In this document: positions 5,581-6,053 of the stretch, piece after piece
How the letters are laid out: each line of letters starts with the position of its first letter
How positions within the stretch are numbered: position 1 is the first letter of the stretch
NCBI GenBank assembly: GCA_019247235.1
Contig: JAFAPG010000102.1
Location: 1 to 6,053 of the forward strand
DNA: 6,053 bases
Direction: 5' to 3'
From: Acidobacteriota bacterium
GTDB taxonomy: Bacteria > Acidobacteriota > Terriglobia > Terriglobales > Acidobacteriaceae
Program-made: the position numbers and the translations under genes
The notes under the pieces: model-generated
Seen by the model: the letters and a program-made list of their open reading frames with translations, nothing else
What the model was told of the DNA's origin: nothing
Database searches by the model: none

Positions 5581-5682
5581 GAGTTGCTGGCCGTAGAGGT
5601 CGGCAGTTGGGCGAAAACAAAACTCACACGCGAGGTTGCTATGCAGACTTAGCGGGGAACGTGCGGAGGAACAAACAGGCGG
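5581..5682 (+). other. nusA-infB intercistronic spacer, no ylxR/ylxQ
   Basis: Many bacteria carry ylxR (rnpM) and sometimes ylxQ between nusA and infB. The 102 nt here are too short for either. GCCG (5590-5593) can pair with CGGC (5601-5604) over a 7-nt loop, with no T-run, so no terminator is apparent. A three-codon reading frame ATG CAG ACT TAG (5641-5652) has GAGG (5632-5635) 5 nt upstream. The infB ribosome binding site is GGAGGA (5665-5670), 12 nt before the ATG, slightly farther than usual. Confidence 0.6.
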
Positions 5683-6053
5683 ATGAGTAAGATTCGAATT
5701 AACGACCTAGCCAGGGAGCTGGAAGTAAAGAGCAAAGCCATTCTGGACGTGTTGCCCGAAGTCGGGGTCACGGAGAAAAAGACGCATTCCAGCTCGCTCG
5801 AAGAGCACGAGGCGGAGAAAGTTCGTAATCACTTCCGTGGTCCTGGCGATGCGCAGGGTCCGACTAAAGCCGCGCGAGCTGCGCCGTCAGCCCCGGAAGA
5901 GATCAAAACCAAGATTGATCTTTCCCACATCTCGAAGCCAGGAGATGTGCTGAAGGCGATTATTGGAAAGCAGCAACCACAGGTTACGCCTGCGTCGCCA
6001 GCTCCTCCCGCGCGTCCAGTTCCGCCACCACCTGCACAAGAAGCGAGGCCTGC
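5683..6053 (+). CDS. infB: Translation initiation factor IF-2 (3' end missing)
   Basis: GTPase that brings initiator fMet-tRNA to the 30S subunit and promotes subunit joining. Only the first 123 codons lie in the window. Residues 1-52 (MSKIRINDLARELEVKSKAI, then VLPEVGV and LEEHEAEKVRNHF) match the IF2_N domain. The rest (about 53-123) is the start of the variable linker: Ala/Pro-rich, with a more conserved patch IKTKIDLSHISKPGDVLKAI (74-93) and then a proline-rich run PPARPVPPPPA. The G domain and C-terminal domains would follow beyond the window; family members with such linkers usually approach or exceed 900 residues. ATG at 5683 is supported by GGAGGA at 5665-5670 and by the canonical N-terminus. 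It is the third gene of the rimP-nusA-infB operon, 102 nt after nusA. Confidence 0.95.
   Translation, partial: MSKIRINDLARELEVKSKAILDVLPEVGVTEKKTHSSSLEEHEAEKVRNHFRGPGDAQGPTKAARAAPSAPEEIKTKIDLSHISKPGDVLKAIIGKQQPQVTPASPAPPARPVPPPPAQEARP

Overview
The window looks like chromosomal DNA from a moderately GC-rich, free-living bacterium, most likely an Acidobacteriota (Terriglobia/Koribacter-like). The hints are a small secreted protein resembling the acidobacterial DUF5818 family, the style of the IF-2 N-terminus, and a compact rimP-nusA-infB order with no ylxR/ylxQ between nusA and infB. This placement rests on remembered family features, not on a search.

Left part (1-2562, + strand): the 3' three quarters or more of a glycoside hydrolase family 2 gene, best read as a beta-glucuronidase-type enzyme, followed 48 bp later by an aldo/keto reductase. 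The two probably share a transcript and fit a carbohydrate- or uronide-handling accessory cluster that begins upstream of the window.

Middle part (2563-3588): a small minus-strand gene (2580-2792) of unknown function converges on the reductase gene, with an imperfect hairpin across the junction. A divergent spacer (2793-3004) separates it from a small exported DUF5818-like protein (3005-3379). The half of this spacer next to that gene can be folded on paper into a closed multi-hairpin leader that ends 3 nt before the start codon. This is the most unexplained signal in the window. The next spacer (3380-3588) holds a near-consensus sigma70-type promoter and then a textbook intrinsic-terminator hairpin, both ahead of rimP.

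Right part (3589-6053, + strand): the translation/transcription operon rimP (30S maturation), nusA (transcription elongation/termination factor) and the 5' end of infB (IF-2, cut by the window end). With the promoter and terminator-like hairpin in the leader, the layout suggests control of rimP-nusA-infB by conditional termination, plausibly with NusA feedback as known for the equivalent enterobacterial operon. No mobile element, CRISPR array, tRNA or rRNA was seen.
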